NCBI RefSeq assembly: GCF_000314975.1
Contig: NZ_BAEN01000041.1
Span: 186,001-250,000 of the forward strand
DNA length: 64,000 bases
From: Aliiglaciecola lipolytica E3
Lineage (GTDB): Bacteria; Pseudomonadota; Gammaproteobacteria; Enterobacterales; Alteromonadaceae
Direction of reading: 5' to 3'
Position numbers and translations under genes: made by a program. Position 1 is the stretch's first letter. The number at the start of each line of letters is the position of its first letter. This document shows, one piece after another, positions 21,177-30,095 of this stretch. Below the pieces are notes generated by a model, which was given only the letters and a program-made list of their open reading frames with translations, searched no databases and was not told the origin of the DNA.

Positions 21177-21689
21177 ATGCGGGTTTTTAGAAGTTTTAAA
21201 AGCGTAATTGTTTTATTGAGTTTGTCGTTAATCTTTGGCTGCGTACCTGCTTATGATAAGGGTCAGGACATTAACGCCGGCTGGGAAGGCATTACTTGGG
21301 GAGAATCAGAAAAACTGGTTAATGAAAAGTTATCTTTGACGGATGCAGATAGAACACCGTTTGGTGAATACGCAATAATTATCAAAAGTGGATTAGTCAG
21401 AACACTAGGTGATTTCAAAGTGAATGCGCAGCCTGTTATTTCTGCTAATAAGTTGGTTGGCGTCATCTTGTTACGTAAAAAGCCACTAGATAAAAAGGCA
21501 GAAATAAATCAAATTAAGACCATTTTCACTGAAAAGTATGGTCAACCAAGTGTGCAAGATAGCAACGCTATTTGGAAGTACAAAGACATGACGTTTCAAC
21601 TCTCTGACAAAAACAATAGCTTTTTGGTCGTAATTACCAATATCAAACACGCAGAAGCTGCTGTTCGCAACATTGTTGAACCAAATTAA
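21177..21689 (+). CDS. Hypothetical lipoprotein
   Basis: I do not recognise this 170-residue protein. It starts with a lipoprotein signal peptide (basic MRVFRSFKS, hydrophobic core, lipobox IFGC with Cys22), so it is predicted to be lipid-anchored. The mature part contains WEGITWGES and a C-terminal alpha/beta region (INQIKTIFTEKYGQPS...AIWKYKDMTFQLS). That pattern of a short helix followed by a Trp-containing strand is common in small periplasmic domains that compare a coding length with a ligand. It stands alone between metY and the peptidase remnant. Confidence 0.7.
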   Translation: MRVFRSFKSVIVLLSLSLIFGCVPAYDKGQDINAGWEGITWGESEKLVNEKLSLTDADRTPFGEYAIIIKSGLVRTLGDFKVNAQPVISANKLVGVILLRKKPLDKKAEINQIKTIFTEKYGQPSVQDSNAIWKYKDMTFQLSDKNNSFLVVITNIKHAEAAVRNIVEPN

Positions 21690-21792
21690 ATTCTACGGCA
21701 ATGCTGTACTGAGCAAATAACCTATTATTACAGCAGTTGTTAATTTTAAGTTGGCGTAAAACTTCTAATAGGATCCATTTTAAGGACATAAA

Positions 21793-21867
21793 TTGAAAAC
21801 GTTTAGTATATTCACTTTGCTTTTAGTCACCTTTACTGTCACTGCCACCACAACTATAGAACGATAA
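21793..21867 (+). pseudogene. Truncated start of a secreted protein (24 codons)
   Basis: A TTG at 21793, seven bases after AAGGA, opens a signal-peptide-like sequence MKTFSIFTLLLVTFTVTATT that stops at 21865-21867. A good ribosome-binding site and signal peptide with no mature protein suggest the beginning of a disrupted exported protein. It may be the 5' end of the S9 peptidase whose 3' end survives at 22146-22298, but the sequence between gives no match I can recognise in any frame. Confidence 0.4.
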
Positions 21868-22145
21868 TAAATAAATCCTTATAAACGGAAAATGACTAAC
21901 TCGCTAATCGGTGAGAAAATTGCCTATTCCTCGGTCGTTCTAGAAGCAGTTACCGTCACTGGCTTACCCGTAAATTCAAGAAAAATAGTTACCATCCACG
22001 TTTCCAAATTCAAACCATGCGAATTTAAATTCATTGCCAATGATAATTTGCTTTCAAATGTCTCAGCAGATACAAACATCCCAGGTCTTCGAGGTGATTT
22101 TGAACTGTCAACATCCATGGTCTACAACAATATTGGAAATAGTAA

Positions 22146-22298
22146 ATACAATCAATCACTATGTATAGAGCCTTAAAAGACGCGGGTAAAAACGTTCAAA
22201 AAATAGAATTGAGTGGAGAAGATCATTATTTGTCTCATGGCCCTACTCGACTTCAAGCCCTAAAAGCGACAATAGATTTTGTAAACAAAAATATCTAA
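22146..22298 (+). pseudogene. C-terminal remnant of an S9 family peptidase
   Basis: The frame ending at the TAA 22296-22298 encodes MYRALKDAGKNVQKIELSGE followed by DHYLSHGPTRLQALKATIDF. This is the end of the alpha/beta-hydrolase domain of S9 peptidases, with the catalytic histidine in the GEDHYLS motif. The same frame is closed by a stop at 22143-22145, and the nucleophile and aspartate regions are missing upstream. A 94-codon open frame at 21892-22176 overlaps it in another phase and shows no recognisable homology. The gene appears to have lost almost all of its body by deletion. Confidence 0.65.
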
Positions 22299-22350
22299 CA
22301 GTAGCTCATACGTTTCATCATTATCGAATGATAGATATGTGAAAACCAAT

Positions 22351-22387
22351 AAAAAAGGGCTGTCACCGTAGGTGATAGCCCTTTTTC
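22351..22387. terminator. Bidirectional terminator at the tRNA-Leu end
   Basis: The stem gggctgtcacc (22357-22367) pairs with ggtgatagccc (22371-22381), with one G-U pair and a 3-base loop. It is flanked by a run of A on the left and T on the right. On the minus strand it lies just past the 3' end of tRNA-Leu and probably ends the ftsH-to-tRNA transcript. Confidence 0.85.
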
Positions 22388-22391
22388 TAAT

Positions 22392-22476
22392 TGGTGCGGA
22401 TGGAGAGACTCGAACTCTCACGGCCGAAGCCACAGCCCCCTCAAGGCTGCGTGTCTACCAATTCCACCACATCCGC
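22392..22476 (-). tRNA. leuU: tRNA-Leu (anticodon GAG)
   Basis: The minus strand folds as a class II tRNA of 85 bases including an encoded CCA. The acceptor arm is GCGGATG/CATCCGC. The D-arm region contains TGGTAGACAC, the anticodon stem-loop is CAGCC-TTGAGGG-GGCTG with anticodon GAG, there is a long variable arm, and the T-loop is TTCGAGT. It reads CUC and CUU leucine codons. A tRNA-Leu(GAG) after secG is the arrangement also seen in E. coli (secG-leuU). Confidence 0.97.
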
Positions 22477-22494
22477 AAAAATTTAACTTGTTAA

Positions 22495-22842
22495 CTAGTT
22501 TGGAATTTCGTTAGATTGCTGATTATTTTCTTCGTTAGGAATATCAGAATCAACAGGTTGCTCTACTACACCTAAACTATCAAACTCATCTACTGCTTGG
22601 CTTTTGTCAGCCGTTTGATTACCAAGAATTAAGCTGATTGCGAAGAATAACGTAGCTAATATTGCTGTGGTACGTGTCATAAAATTGCCTGACCCTGTTG
22701 AACCAAAAACAGTATTTGAACCACCGCCACCAAACGATGCGCCCATATCGGCACCTTTACCTTGTTGAATTAGCACCATACCAATCAACATCAAAGCAAC
22801 TACCAAATAAACTACTATCAAAATCTCGTAAAAATACGTCAT
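22495..22842 (-). CDS. secG: Preprotein translocase subunit SecG
   Basis: SecG is the small inner-membrane subunit of SecYEG. The 115 residues have two hydrophobic helices (about 3-22 and 52-70) joined by the conserved loop MVLIQQGKGADMGASFGGGGSNTVFGS, then an acidic Asn/Gln-rich tail. It is 9 bases after tpiA and just before tRNA-Leu, in the transcription order ftsH-folP-glmM-tpiA-secG-tRNA. Confidence 0.95.
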   Translation of the reverse strand: MTYFYEILIVVYLVVALMLIGMVLIQQGKGADMGASFGGGGSNTVFGSTGSGNFMTRTTAILATLFFAISLILGNQTADKSQAVDEFDSLGVVEQPVDSDIPNEENNQQSNEIPN

Positions 22843-22851
22843 GTTATGTCT

Positions 22852-23598
22852 CTAACCTTTTGCTGCTAAGCAAATATTTAAAAATTCCTGTGGTTCCAAG
22901 CTGGCACCACCTATCAACCCACCATCAACGTCGGGTTGTGAAAACAATTCATTGGCATTGGCCGCTTTTACACTGCCGCCATATAAAATTCGTAAACCTT
23001 GAGCGACTTCTGCATCTAATTCAGCTAAGTACTGGCGAATAAATTCATGTACTTGCTGAGCTTGTAGAGGGCTCGCAGTTTTTCCGGTTCCTATTGCCCA
23101 CACGGGTTCATAGGCAACCACAATATTATCAAATTTAGCAATCCCAATCTGATCAACTACTGCATCGATTTGGGCCTGTATGTGATTAAAAAACTCACCA
23201 CTTTCTCGTACTGCTTCCGGCTCACCTACACATAATATGGGCGTCAAGCCTTGTTCTAAAGCCACACTAACTTTTTTAGCCACTAAAGCATCACTTTCGC
23301 CGTTATCTGTGCGTCTTTCGGAGTGCCCAACTAACACAAAATCACATTTCAATGATTTGAGCATTGTTGCCGAGACTTCACCCGTATGAGCGCCAGCATT
23401 GAACTCGCTAAGATTTTGTGCGCCTACAGAACCACTAAAACCGTTAAACTCACTCAAAAATGGAAAAGGAGGACAAACCAAAACATCTACATTTTGTATG
23501 TTGCTACTGTCGAGGGTATCAATCATTTGCTTGGCAAGTTCAACACTGCCATTCATTTTCCAATTCCCAGCAACCAGCGGACGACGTTTATTCTGCAC
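22852..23598 (-). CDS. tpiA: Triosephosphate isomerase
   Basis: TpiA interconverts dihydroxyacetone phosphate and glyceraldehyde 3-phosphate. The 248-residue TIM barrel shows GNWKMNG (substrate lysine), VLVGHSERR (catalytic His) and AYEPVWAIGTGK (catalytic Glu and the flexible loop). The start is a GTG at 23596-23598 with AAGGA eight bases upstream. It lies between glmM and secG, an arrangement found in several gammaproteobacteria though not in E. coli. Confidence 0.97.
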   Translation of the reverse strand: MQNKRRPLVAGNWKMNGSVELAKQMIDTLDSSNIQNVDVLVCPPFPFLSEFNGFSGSVGAQNLSEFNAGAHTGEVSATMLKSLKCDFVLVGHSERRTDNGESDALVAKKVSVALEQGLTPILCVGEPEAVRESGEFFNHIQAQIDAVVDQIGIAKFDNIVVAYEPVWAIGTGKTASPLQAQQVHEFIRQYLAELDAEVAQGLRILYGGSVKAANANELFSQPDVDGGLIGGASLEPQEFLNICLAAKG

Positions 23599-23695
23599 TT
23601 TAAACTTCCTTAGCCCGGCGAAAAAGCGGGCGAGATATTAACTAACCCCAATGAAATATACAAGTGGGCTAACGTTAATTTATGTTGCTAAATAA

Positions 23696-25036
23696 CTATT
23701 TGGTTAATTTACGCACTGCATCAGCGATAAATTCAGCCCAATTAGTCGAATCTTCCTGTTTTTCAGCTTCAACCATTACCCGGATAAGTGGCTCAGTACC
23801 ACTTTTACGCAATAGCACTCTTCCTGTTTTACCTAGTTTAGTCTCTGCTTCGATAACCGCTTCTTTTACTTTGACATTTTCAAGTGGGTTTTCACCTTCC
23901 TCAAATCTAACATTAACTAAAGTTTGAGGGAACATGTCCATACCTTGACATAATTCATGCAGGGTCATTTGCGACCTCAACATAGCTGTAATCACTTGTA
24001 AGCCAGCTAGTATGCCATCGCCAGTAGATGTAACGTTTAAATTTAATACATGGCCAGAGTTTTCGCCACCAATTGCCCATCCACGTTCCTGCAATAACTC
24101 CATTACATAGCGGTCGCCCACGTTACTGCGAAGAAAAGCGACTCCGAGTTTATTAAGCGCAATTTCTAAACCTAAATTACTCATTAGTGTACCGACAACA
24201 CCACCATTTAAACGACCTGACTTCAACGAATCACGAGCAATGATATAAATCAGTTGATCACCGTCTATCACGTTTCCTTTGTGGTCCACCATCATGATTC
24301 TGTCGCCATCGCCGTCTAATGCAAACCCTAAATCGGCTTTATGTTCTAACACACTTTCTTGAATAGCTTTCATGGAAGTAGCGCCAACACCTTTGTTGAT
24401 GTTAAGTCCATCAGGTGCTGTGCCTATTTCAATGACATCTGCGCCAAGTTCTTCAAGGACATTAGGTGCAATGTGATAAGTCGCACCATGAGCGCAATCA
24501 ACAACGATTTTTAAGCCTTTAAGATTTAGATCGGATGGGAAGTTACCTTTGCAGAATTCAATATAGCGGCCAGCGGCATCTTCAATTCGATAAGCCTTAC
24601 CTAACTTATCTGATGCAACACACACCATAGGTTTTTCCATTTGCTTTTCGATTTGTAGTTCTATTTCATCATCCAATTTATAGCCTTTAGATGAGAAAAA
24701 CTTGATACCATTATCGTAAAACGGATTATGCGATGCACTGATAACAATGCCCGCTTCAGAGCGAAAGGTTTTGGTTAAGTACGCAATAGCGGGAGTTGGC
24801 ATGGGACCGAGCAAACCAATATTTATACCCGCTGCTGACAATCCTGCTTCTAAACACGACTCCAGCATATAGCCAGAAATGCGAGTATCTTTTCCTATTA
24901 GTACTTTGTTAGTTCCCTGACCTGCTAATACTTTGCCTGCTGCCCAGCCTAATTTCATGACGAATTCAGGGTTAATAACACTTTCACCCACTTTTCCACG
25001 AATACCATCTGTACCAAAATACTTTCTAGAGCCCAT
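23696..25036 (-). CDS. glmM: Phosphoglucosamine mutase
   Basis: GlmM converts glucosamine 6-phosphate to glucosamine 1-phosphate for UDP-GlcNAc synthesis. The 446 residues begin [17 protein letters not shown]. The phosphorylated serine is in [18 protein letters not shown] (about 100-105). The metal-binding DGDGDR motif and the C-terminal phosphate loop [12 protein letters not shown] are present. I chose the ATG at 25034-25036, with AAGGA upstream, over the in-frame GTG at 25057. It begins 4 bases after the folP stop. Confidence 0.96.
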   Translation of the reverse strand: MGSRKYFGTDGIRGKVGESVINPEFVMKLGWAAGKVLAGQGTNKVLIGKDTRISGYMLESCLEAGLSAAGINIGLLGPMPTPAIAYLTKTFRSEAGIVISASHNPFYDNGIKFFSSKGYKLDDEIELQIEKQMEKPMVCVASDKLGKAYRIEDAAGRYIEFCKGNFPSDLNLKGLKIVVDCAHGATYHIAPNVLEELGADVIEIGTAPDGLNINKGVGATSMKAIQESVLEHKADLGFALDGDGDRIMMVDHKGNVIDGDQLIYIIARDSLKSGRLNGGVVGTLMSNLGLEIALNKLGVAFLRSNVGDRYVMELLQERGWAIGGENSGHVLNLNVTSTGDGILAGLQVITAMLRSQMTLHELCQGMDMFPQTLVNVRFEEGENPLENVKVKEAVIEAETKLGKTGRVLLRKSGTEPLIRVMVEAEKQEDSTNWAEFIADAVRKLTK

Positions 25037-25040
25037 TAAT

Positions 25041-25868
25041 TTAATCCTTATAAGCACTCAGCGCTGACACGACTTTTACTGCATCAGCTGTCTGTTTAAC
25101 ATCGTGCACTCGCAATATAGATGCACCTTTGGTTAACGCGATTGTGGCAGCGGCAATACTACCAGCTAAACGTTGGTCAACGTCTCGATTTAATAGATGT
25201 CCCAGCATTGATTTTCGGGAAACGCCGATCAACATTGGAAATCCTAAATTGTTCAGTTCTTCAAGTCTATCAAGTAATTGATAATTATGCGGTAATGTTT
25301 TTCCGAATCCGAATCCGGGATCAATAATTATTTGAGATTTAGGGATACCTGCTTGCATGCATTGCTGCGTTTTTGTATCTAAAAAAGTGTATACATCTTT
25401 TACTACATCTCGATACTGAGGTGCTGCTTGCATCGTTTTAGGTTGACCTTGCATATGCATTAAACACACGGCAGCCCCAGAAGATGTTGCTGCACTGAGA
25501 GCCCCACTCTCACCTAATGCACGGATGTCGTTAATTAATCCTGCACCAGCACTCACCGCTTGCTGCATTACTTCAGGCTTACTGGTATCTATTGAAATAA
25601 CCACATCAAAATTTGTAGCAATCGCTTCTATTACCGGAATAGTCCGATCTAATTCTTGTTGTAATGATACGTCTTCTGCACCGGGCCGAGTAGACTCACC
25701 ACCCACATCAATAAAATCAGCACCTTCAAGGATCATCGCTTCTGCTTGTTTCAGAGCATTTTCTCTACCCAAAAACCTACCGCCATCAGAAAATGAATCT
25801 GGCGTAACATTTAGAATTCCCATAACTCTGGGTGTATTTAAATCAATGTATTTATCTTTAAACTGCAT
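25041..25868 (-). CDS. folP: Dihydropteroate synthase
   Basis: FolP joins p-aminobenzoate to dihydropterin pyrophosphate in folate synthesis and is the sulfonamide target. The TIM-barrel protein of 275 residues shows [31 protein letters not shown] and [11 protein letters not shown]. The start ATG at 25866-25868 ([17 protein letters not shown]) fits the family length, although its ribosome-binding site is poor. A TTG at 25904 in the same frame is less likely. It follows ftsH after a terminator hairpin. Confidence 0.93.
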   Translation of the reverse strand: MQFKDKYIDLNTPRVMGILNVTPDSFSDGGRFLGRENALKQAEAMILEGADFIDVGGESTRPGAEDVSLQQELDRTIPVIEAIATNFDVVISIDTSKPEVMQQAVSAGAGLINDIRALGESGALSAATSSGAAVCLMHMQGQPKTMQAAPQYRDVVKDVYTFLDTKTQQCMQAGIPKSQIIIDPGFGFGKTLPHNYQLLDRLEELNNLGFPMLIGVSRKSMLGHLLNRDVDQRLAGSIAAATIALTKGASILRVHDVKQTADAVKVVSALSAYKD

Positions 25869-25908
25869 AAGGTGTTTTATAAAACTGAAGAATGGATGTG
25901 ACAATACG

Positions 25909-25943
25909 AAAAAAGGTCGATTCAGAACGTGTCCGAATCGACC
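25909..25943 (-). terminator. Intrinsic terminator after ftsH
   Basis: The stem ggtcgattc (25915-25923) pairs with gaatcgacc (25935-25943), with an 11-base loop. On the minus strand it is followed by six T (25914 down to 25909). It lies about 20 bases past the ftsH stop and before folP, so it probably lowers rather than abolishes expression of the downstream operon genes. Confidence 0.8.
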
Positions 25944-25963
25944 CCATGCGATTTAAAAACAAC

Positions 25964-27907
25964 TTAACTAGTTATGTCGCCCGGCTTCCCAACAGTTGGT
26001 GGAGGAGTACTTTTATCCTCATCCGGACTCACCGTTGCGCCACCAGTTGGCTTGTCATCAGAACCTGGATCTCGACTTTCCCAGTCCGCCGGCGGTCTAA
26101 CAGGACGTCTAGCCATCAAATCATCGATCTGCTTAGCATCAATGGTTTCATATTTCATTAAAGCATCTTTCATAGCATGCAATATATCCATATGTTCATT
26201 TAAGATTTTTTCTGCTCTTTCATAATTGCGGTCAATGATTGATTTAATTTCAGCATCGATGGCACGCGCAGTATCGTCAGACATATGTTTTGCTTTGGAC
26301 ATACTACGTCCTAAGAAAACTTCACCTTCCTCTTCTGAGTAAAGCATTGGTCCCATCTTAGTAGACAGACCCCACTGAGTTACCATCTTACGAGCGATAT
26401 CTGTCGCACGTTCAATATCATTAGAGGCTCCAGTAGTTACCCCTTCTTCACCCAAAGTAAGCGCCTCAGCAATACGTCCACCGAACAAGCTGGAAATCAT
26501 ACTTTCAAGGTGTTGCTTACTATGACTGTATTTGTCTTGTTCGGGCAAATACATAGTCACACCCAACGCGCGACCACGAGGGATAATAGAGACTTTGTAG
26601 ACTGGGTCGTGCTCAGGCACAACACGTCCCACAATCGCATGCCCTGCTTCATGGTAAGCAGTGTTGGTTTTTTCTTCCTCAGACATTACCATGGTCTTAC
26701 GCTCAGCGCCCATCATGATCTTGTCTTTGGCTTTATCAAACTCTTCCATTGAAACAACACGTTTGTTTGAGCGTGCTGCAAATAACGCGGCTTCATTCAC
26801 CAAATTAGCTAAGTCAGCACCGGAAAATCCAGGCGTTCCTCGCGCGATAACTGACGCTTCTACGTTGTCTCCAATAGGAACTTTGCGCATATGTACTTTA
26901 AGAATTTGCTCACGTCCGCGAATATCTGGTAAACCAACGACGACTTGACGGTCGAAACGTCCAGGACGTAATAACGCTGGGTCCAGTACGTCTGGTCGGT
27001 TAGTCGCAGCTATCACGATAATACCTTCGTGGCCTTCAAAACCGTCCATTTCAACTAACATTTGATTCAGAGTTTGTTCGCGTTCATCGTGACCGCCACC
27101 TAAACCAGCACCACGTTGGCGACCAACGGCATCAATTTCATCGATGAAAATGATACAAGGGGCAGATTTTTTAGCTTGTTCAAACATGTCACGTACGCGA
27201 GACGCACCGACACCTACAAACATTTCAACGAAGTCAGAACCGGATATAGTAAAGAAAGGAACTTTAGCTTCACCAGCAATCGCCTTGGCCAGAAGTGTTT
27301 TACCAGTTCCAGGAGGACCAACCATCAAAACACCTTTAGGAATTTTACCGCCTAATTTTTGGAATTTAGACGGGTCCCTTAGGAAATCGACTAGCTCAGA
27401 AACGTCTTCTTTGGCTTCATCACAACCCGCCACATCTGCAAATGTGGTTTTAATTTGGTCTTCACCTAATAAACGCGCTTTACTTTTTCCAAATGACATT
27501 GCTCCGCGACCACCACCGCCTTGCATTTGACGCATGAAAAATATCCACACACCAATAAGCAGTAACATTGGGAACCAAGAGATAAAAATCTGAGATAAGA
27601 ATGAAGGCTTCTCTGGTGGCTTTCCTTCTACAGCAACACCGTTACTGATTAAGTCAGACATCAACTGGTCATCGTGGTAAGGAATATAGGTTGAAAACGC
27701 GTCACCACTGGTAGTAACTCCAGTAATTTCACCTGTTTGCCTATCTATCGTGGCCTGTCGCACAGATTTCTGATCAACATTACGTACAAACGTCGTGTAA
27801 TCGATTTTCGCCTTGTTTGCTTCACCCGGCGAGAAACTGTTAAACACGGACATCAGCACAACGGCGATGACCAGCCATAAGATTAAATTTTTTGCCATAT
27901 CGCTCAA
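25964..27907 (-). CDS. ftsH: ATP-dependent zinc metalloprotease FtsH
   Basis: FtsH is the membrane-anchored AAA protease that removes misfolded membrane proteins, LpxC and sigma-32. The 647 residues show two transmembrane helices (about 7-25 and 100-120), Walker A GPPGTGKT, Walker [15 protein letters not shown], the second region of homology [21 protein letters not shown] and the zinc motif HEAGH. The frame opens with TTG at 27905-27907, nine bases after AGAGG, giving MSDMAKN. An ATG three codons later (27898) gives the shorter MAKNLILW start. The usual upstream partner rlmE is only a remnant here. Confidence 0.97.
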   Translation of the reverse strand: MSDMAKNLILWLVIAVVLMSVFNSFSPGEANKAKIDYTTFVRNVDQKSVRQATIDRQTGEITGVTTSGDAFSTYIPYHDDQLMSDLISNGVAVEGKPPEKPSFLSQIFISWFPMLLLIGVWIFFMRQMQGGGGRGAMSFGKSKARLLGEDQIKTTFADVAGCDEAKEDVSELVDFLRDPSKFQKLGGKIPKGVLMVGPPGTGKTLLAKAIAGEAKVPFFTISGSDFVEMFVGVGASRVRDMFEQAKKSAPCIIFIDEIDAVGRQRGAGLGGGHDEREQTLNQMLVEMDGFEGHEGIIVIAATNRPDVLDPALLRPGRFDRQVVVGLPDIRGREQILKVHMRKVPIGDNVEASVIARGTPGFSGADLANLVNEAALFAARSNKRVVSMEEFDKAKDKIMMGAERKTMVMSEEEKTNTAYHEAGHAIVGRVVPEHDPVYKVSIIPRGRALGVTMYLPEQDKYSHSKQHLESMISSLFGGRIAEALTLGEEGVTTGASNDIERATDIARKMVTQWGLSTKMGPMLYSEEEGEVFLGRSMSKAKHMSDDTARAIDAEIKSIIDRNYERAEKILNEHMDILHAMKDALMKYETIDAKQIDDLMARRPVRPPADWESRDPGSDDKPTGGATVSPDEDKSTPPPTVGKPGDITS

Positions 27908-28012
27908 CGCTTTTAACCTCTAAAAGTAAAATTCTGTATGTAGGCACATGCTTAATTAGATTGCTAATTAATCAATAAAGTATTTTGCCCGGTTAGCAGT
28001 CCCTAAAGGGTA

Positions 28013-28182
28013 CTACAGTTTATAATCCGCTGCTACCAGATATACCTCGTTAGTGCTCGCTTGTTTAGATTCTAGTTACTGGTTATTGCAACATTAAATA
28101 TCTGCTTAAACACTTTCACGAAATTAACGAAACTATCAATGTGAAACATTTTGACCACAAAAACCTCAAATGGTTTTAAATA
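28013..28182 (-). pseudogene. rlmE: Remnant of rlmE (23S rRNA Um2552 methyltransferase)
   Basis: Read on the minus strand, 28179 down to 28075 encodes LKPFEVFVVKMFHIDSFVNF and continues VKVFKQIFNVAI before a TAG. This aligns with the conserved RlmE segment [20 protein letters not shown], whose Lys is catalytic. After a frameshift, 28072-28013 encodes ESKQASTNEVYLVAADYKL and a stop, matching the RlmE ending SSRARSREVYIVATG. The SAM-binding core and a clear N-terminus are absent, and an upstream stop (28183-28185) closes the frame. The position between yhbY (divergent) and ftsH is exactly where rlmE lies in E. coli. The rest of 27908-28393 shows no other gene. Confidence 0.85.
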
Positions 28183-28329
28183 CTAACATTAAAGACTAAT
28201 ATCCAACTTCACTTGCATTTAATTGGTGTACTCTCATTAGCAGTCACTATGCCCTTAACAGCATATTTTTCTACTTATTAAATCGGTATTTTTTGCAATG
28301 TATGCAGTTTCTTATTAGGTATAAAAGCA

Positions 28330-28357
28330 AGATGGCGTTAGAATACCGGTTTTCAAC
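28330..28357 (-). promoter_or_regulatory. Sigma-32 (heat-shock) type promoter upstream of the rlmE remnant and ftsH
   Basis: On the minus strand GTTGAAA (28357-28351) is followed by a 13-base spacer and CGCCATCT (28337-28330). The sigma-32 consensus is CTTGAAA and CCCCATNT, so 6 of 7 positions match in each box. In E. coli the rlmE-ftsH operon is sigma-32-controlled. If active here, the promoter would give ftsH a leader of about 420 bases containing the decayed rlmE. Confidence 0.5.
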
Positions 28358-28393
28358 CATTAAATATCAATAAAATTGTAAGAATTAATCTAA

Positions 28394-28690
28394 ATGAAGT
28401 TATCTAACAAACAGAAACAATACTTGAAAGGCCTCGCCCATCCTTTAAAACCGGTTATTCAGTTAGGAAATAACGGATTAACCGAAGGTGTATTAGCAGA
28501 AATCGAAAATGCCTTGACGTTTCACGAATTAATAAAAGTCAAAGTGCCTTCTGATGACCGTGAAGAAAAACAACTCATAATGGATGCGATTATCCGTGAA
28601 ACTGCAGCCATTAAGTTGCAAGTCATTGGACATACATTAATCATGTATCGCCAAAGTGACGAGAAAAAAATAAGTATACCAAAAGTATAA
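28394..28690 (+). CDS. yhbY: YhbY-type CRM-domain RNA-binding protein
   Basis: This 98-residue protein consists of one CRM domain, a small alpha/beta RNA-binding fold found on pre-50S ribosomal particles. The N-terminal KQKQYLKGLAHPLKPVIQLGNNGLT includes the GxxG-like loop (GNNG), followed by LTFHELIKVKVPSDDREEK and IGHTLIMYRQS. The ATG at 28394 is clear. Divergence from the rlmE-ftsH locus is the conserved arrangement. The pepsin-like gene begins 53 bases downstream on the same strand. Confidence 0.94.
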   Translation: MKLSNKQKQYLKGLAHPLKPVIQLGNNGLTEGVLAEIENALTFHELIKVKVPSDDREEKQLIMDAIIRETAAIKLQVIGHTLIMYRQSDEKKISIPKV

Positions 28691-28743
28691 TTCGCTTGTT
28701 TTTCCTCAGTTTTCTTAATTTAAGCCACGACAAAAAATAGCCT

Positions 28744-30060
28744 ATGACAAGGTCGTTATTAGTACCTATTTCAAATCTTTATGGTAATGGCGACTTCACT
28801 GCTCAAATTCTCTTAGAAGGTGTAGCAAGTCCACTCAATTTAATCTTAGATACTGGCAGTAGCACTTTAGTTGTTGATGCTGCTCATATCGAACACCTTC
28901 AACCCATACCAACAACTATTGCGCAAAGAGTGGCGTATGGTATGGGAAGTTGGATTGGGCCAGTGGTTAAACATGCTGTCATCCTAGGTCACGAAAACGA
29001 TAACGTTAGATTACCAGAAGTACATTTAGCGATAGAACAAAGCTTAGATAAAAATACCTTTATGTTAGCCGATGGCATTTTAGGATTGGCTTACAGTGAA
29101 CTAAATTTAGCTCACGATATACAACATTATTTAAATCAGCTCAATATACAGCCAGCCAGCACGTACCCTTGGCCTGCAGCAGTATTTGAAAAAAATATTA
29201 GCGATCTCGATGACATCTTATTTACCTCACCCAAACATCATATCACGCCCTATTTTGATGAGTTGGAAAAACATAATTTAGTTGCCAATCAATTCGCATT
29301 TGTTGTACATCGTTCCAGTATTTATAGGGGAGATCCTGAGCAGGATGACAATGCCCTGGCTCATCACCCATTAAATACCGGTATTCTCGTGGTGGGAAAC
29401 CCAAAATTACATTCACATATGCACAAGAACGACTTCCAAACAGTGAAAGTTGTGCATGATAAATATTACAACGTTAATGTCTTATCCATAGGACTTTCTG
29501 GGCAAACTCAAATCCCCTTTCCCAAATTAGAAGCTAAACATGTAAAAAGTTATATATCTAATGGGATTGTAGATAGCGGAGCATCCGCTATGGTATTTCC
29601 ACAATCAGTGTTTAATCAGTTGTTAGCGCAATTTAGTACTCACAACACTGATTTTAAGCACCTTTTGTCAACCTACGAAACTTTTACCGGCAAAGAAATT
29701 GGTATTCCACTTGATTTGGTCAACCTTGATAGTTGGCCAGATCTGATTATTGTTTTAGAAAACGAGCTTGGAAATACCGCTGAACTCAAGTTAAGTGCGA
29801 GCACGTACTGGCAAACCCATGCGCCTAAAAAAAACCAAATATCTTTTAAAATTACTTCTTTACCGGATTGGCCTAATCAGGCCATTTTAGGGTTACCTTT
29901 ATTAAATAATTATTTTACGATCTTCAACCGTAGCGCAGGTGAGACAGGCACAATTGAATTTGCCAACAAACACTTTTGTCCGCATTTGATGACTGATAAA
30001 CAACATCAGGATAAGCAAACGCTAAAACAACACTTTATGCAGCACAAACATATTTTGTAA
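28744..30060 (+). CDS. Pepsin-like (A1 family) aspartic protease
   Basis: This is a bacterial member of a mostly eukaryotic family. Of its 438 residues, the first catalytic Asp is Asp36 in LILDTGSSTLVV and the second is Asp277 in GIVDSGASAMVF. The pepsin-fold hallmark ADGILGLAYSEL follows the flap region at about 109-120, and the C-terminal AILGLPLLNNYFTIFNR matches the last strand region of pepsins. No signal peptide or propeptide is seen, so it is probably cytoplasmic, as reported for the shewasin proteins of Shewanella. It lies 35 bases before a GNAT gene and upstream of a borosin-like methyltransferase, so it might process a peptide. Its physiological substrate is unknown. Confidence 0.88.
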   Translation: MTRSLLVPISNLYGNGDFTAQILLEGVASPLNLILDTGSSTLVVDAAHIEHLQPIPTTIAQRVAYGMGSWIGPVVKHAVILGHENDNVRLPEVHLAIEQSLDKNTFMLADGILGLAYSELNLAHDIQHYLNQLNIQPASTYPWPAAVFEKNISDLDDILFTSPKHHITPYFDELEKHNLVANQFAFVVHRSSIYRGDPEQDDNALAHHPLNTGILVVGNPKLHSHMHKNDFQTVKVVHDKYYNVNVLSIGLSGQTQIPFPKLEAKHVKSYISNGIVDSGASAMVFPQSVFNQLLAQFSTHNTDFKHLLSTYETFTGKEIGIPLDLVNLDSWPDLIIVLENELGNTAELKLSASTYWQTHAPKKNQISFKITSLPDWPNQAILGLPLLNNYFTIFNRSAGETGTIEFANKHFCPHLMTDKQHQDKQTLKQHFMQHKHIL

Positions 30061-30095
30061 TTTTTGAACTTAGTCATTTAGGTAACAAATAAGAA

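Noticed and set aside
21892-22176. 94-codon plus-strand open frame
   Set aside because: No recognisable homology and it overlaps the S9 remnant in another phase; no convincing ribosome-binding site. It could still be a small real gene, but I cannot support it.
28183-28320. N-terminal part of rlmE upstream of the remnant
   Set aside because: Short stretches such as KYAVKGIV faintly resemble RlmE, but they are frameshifted and too weak to annotate.
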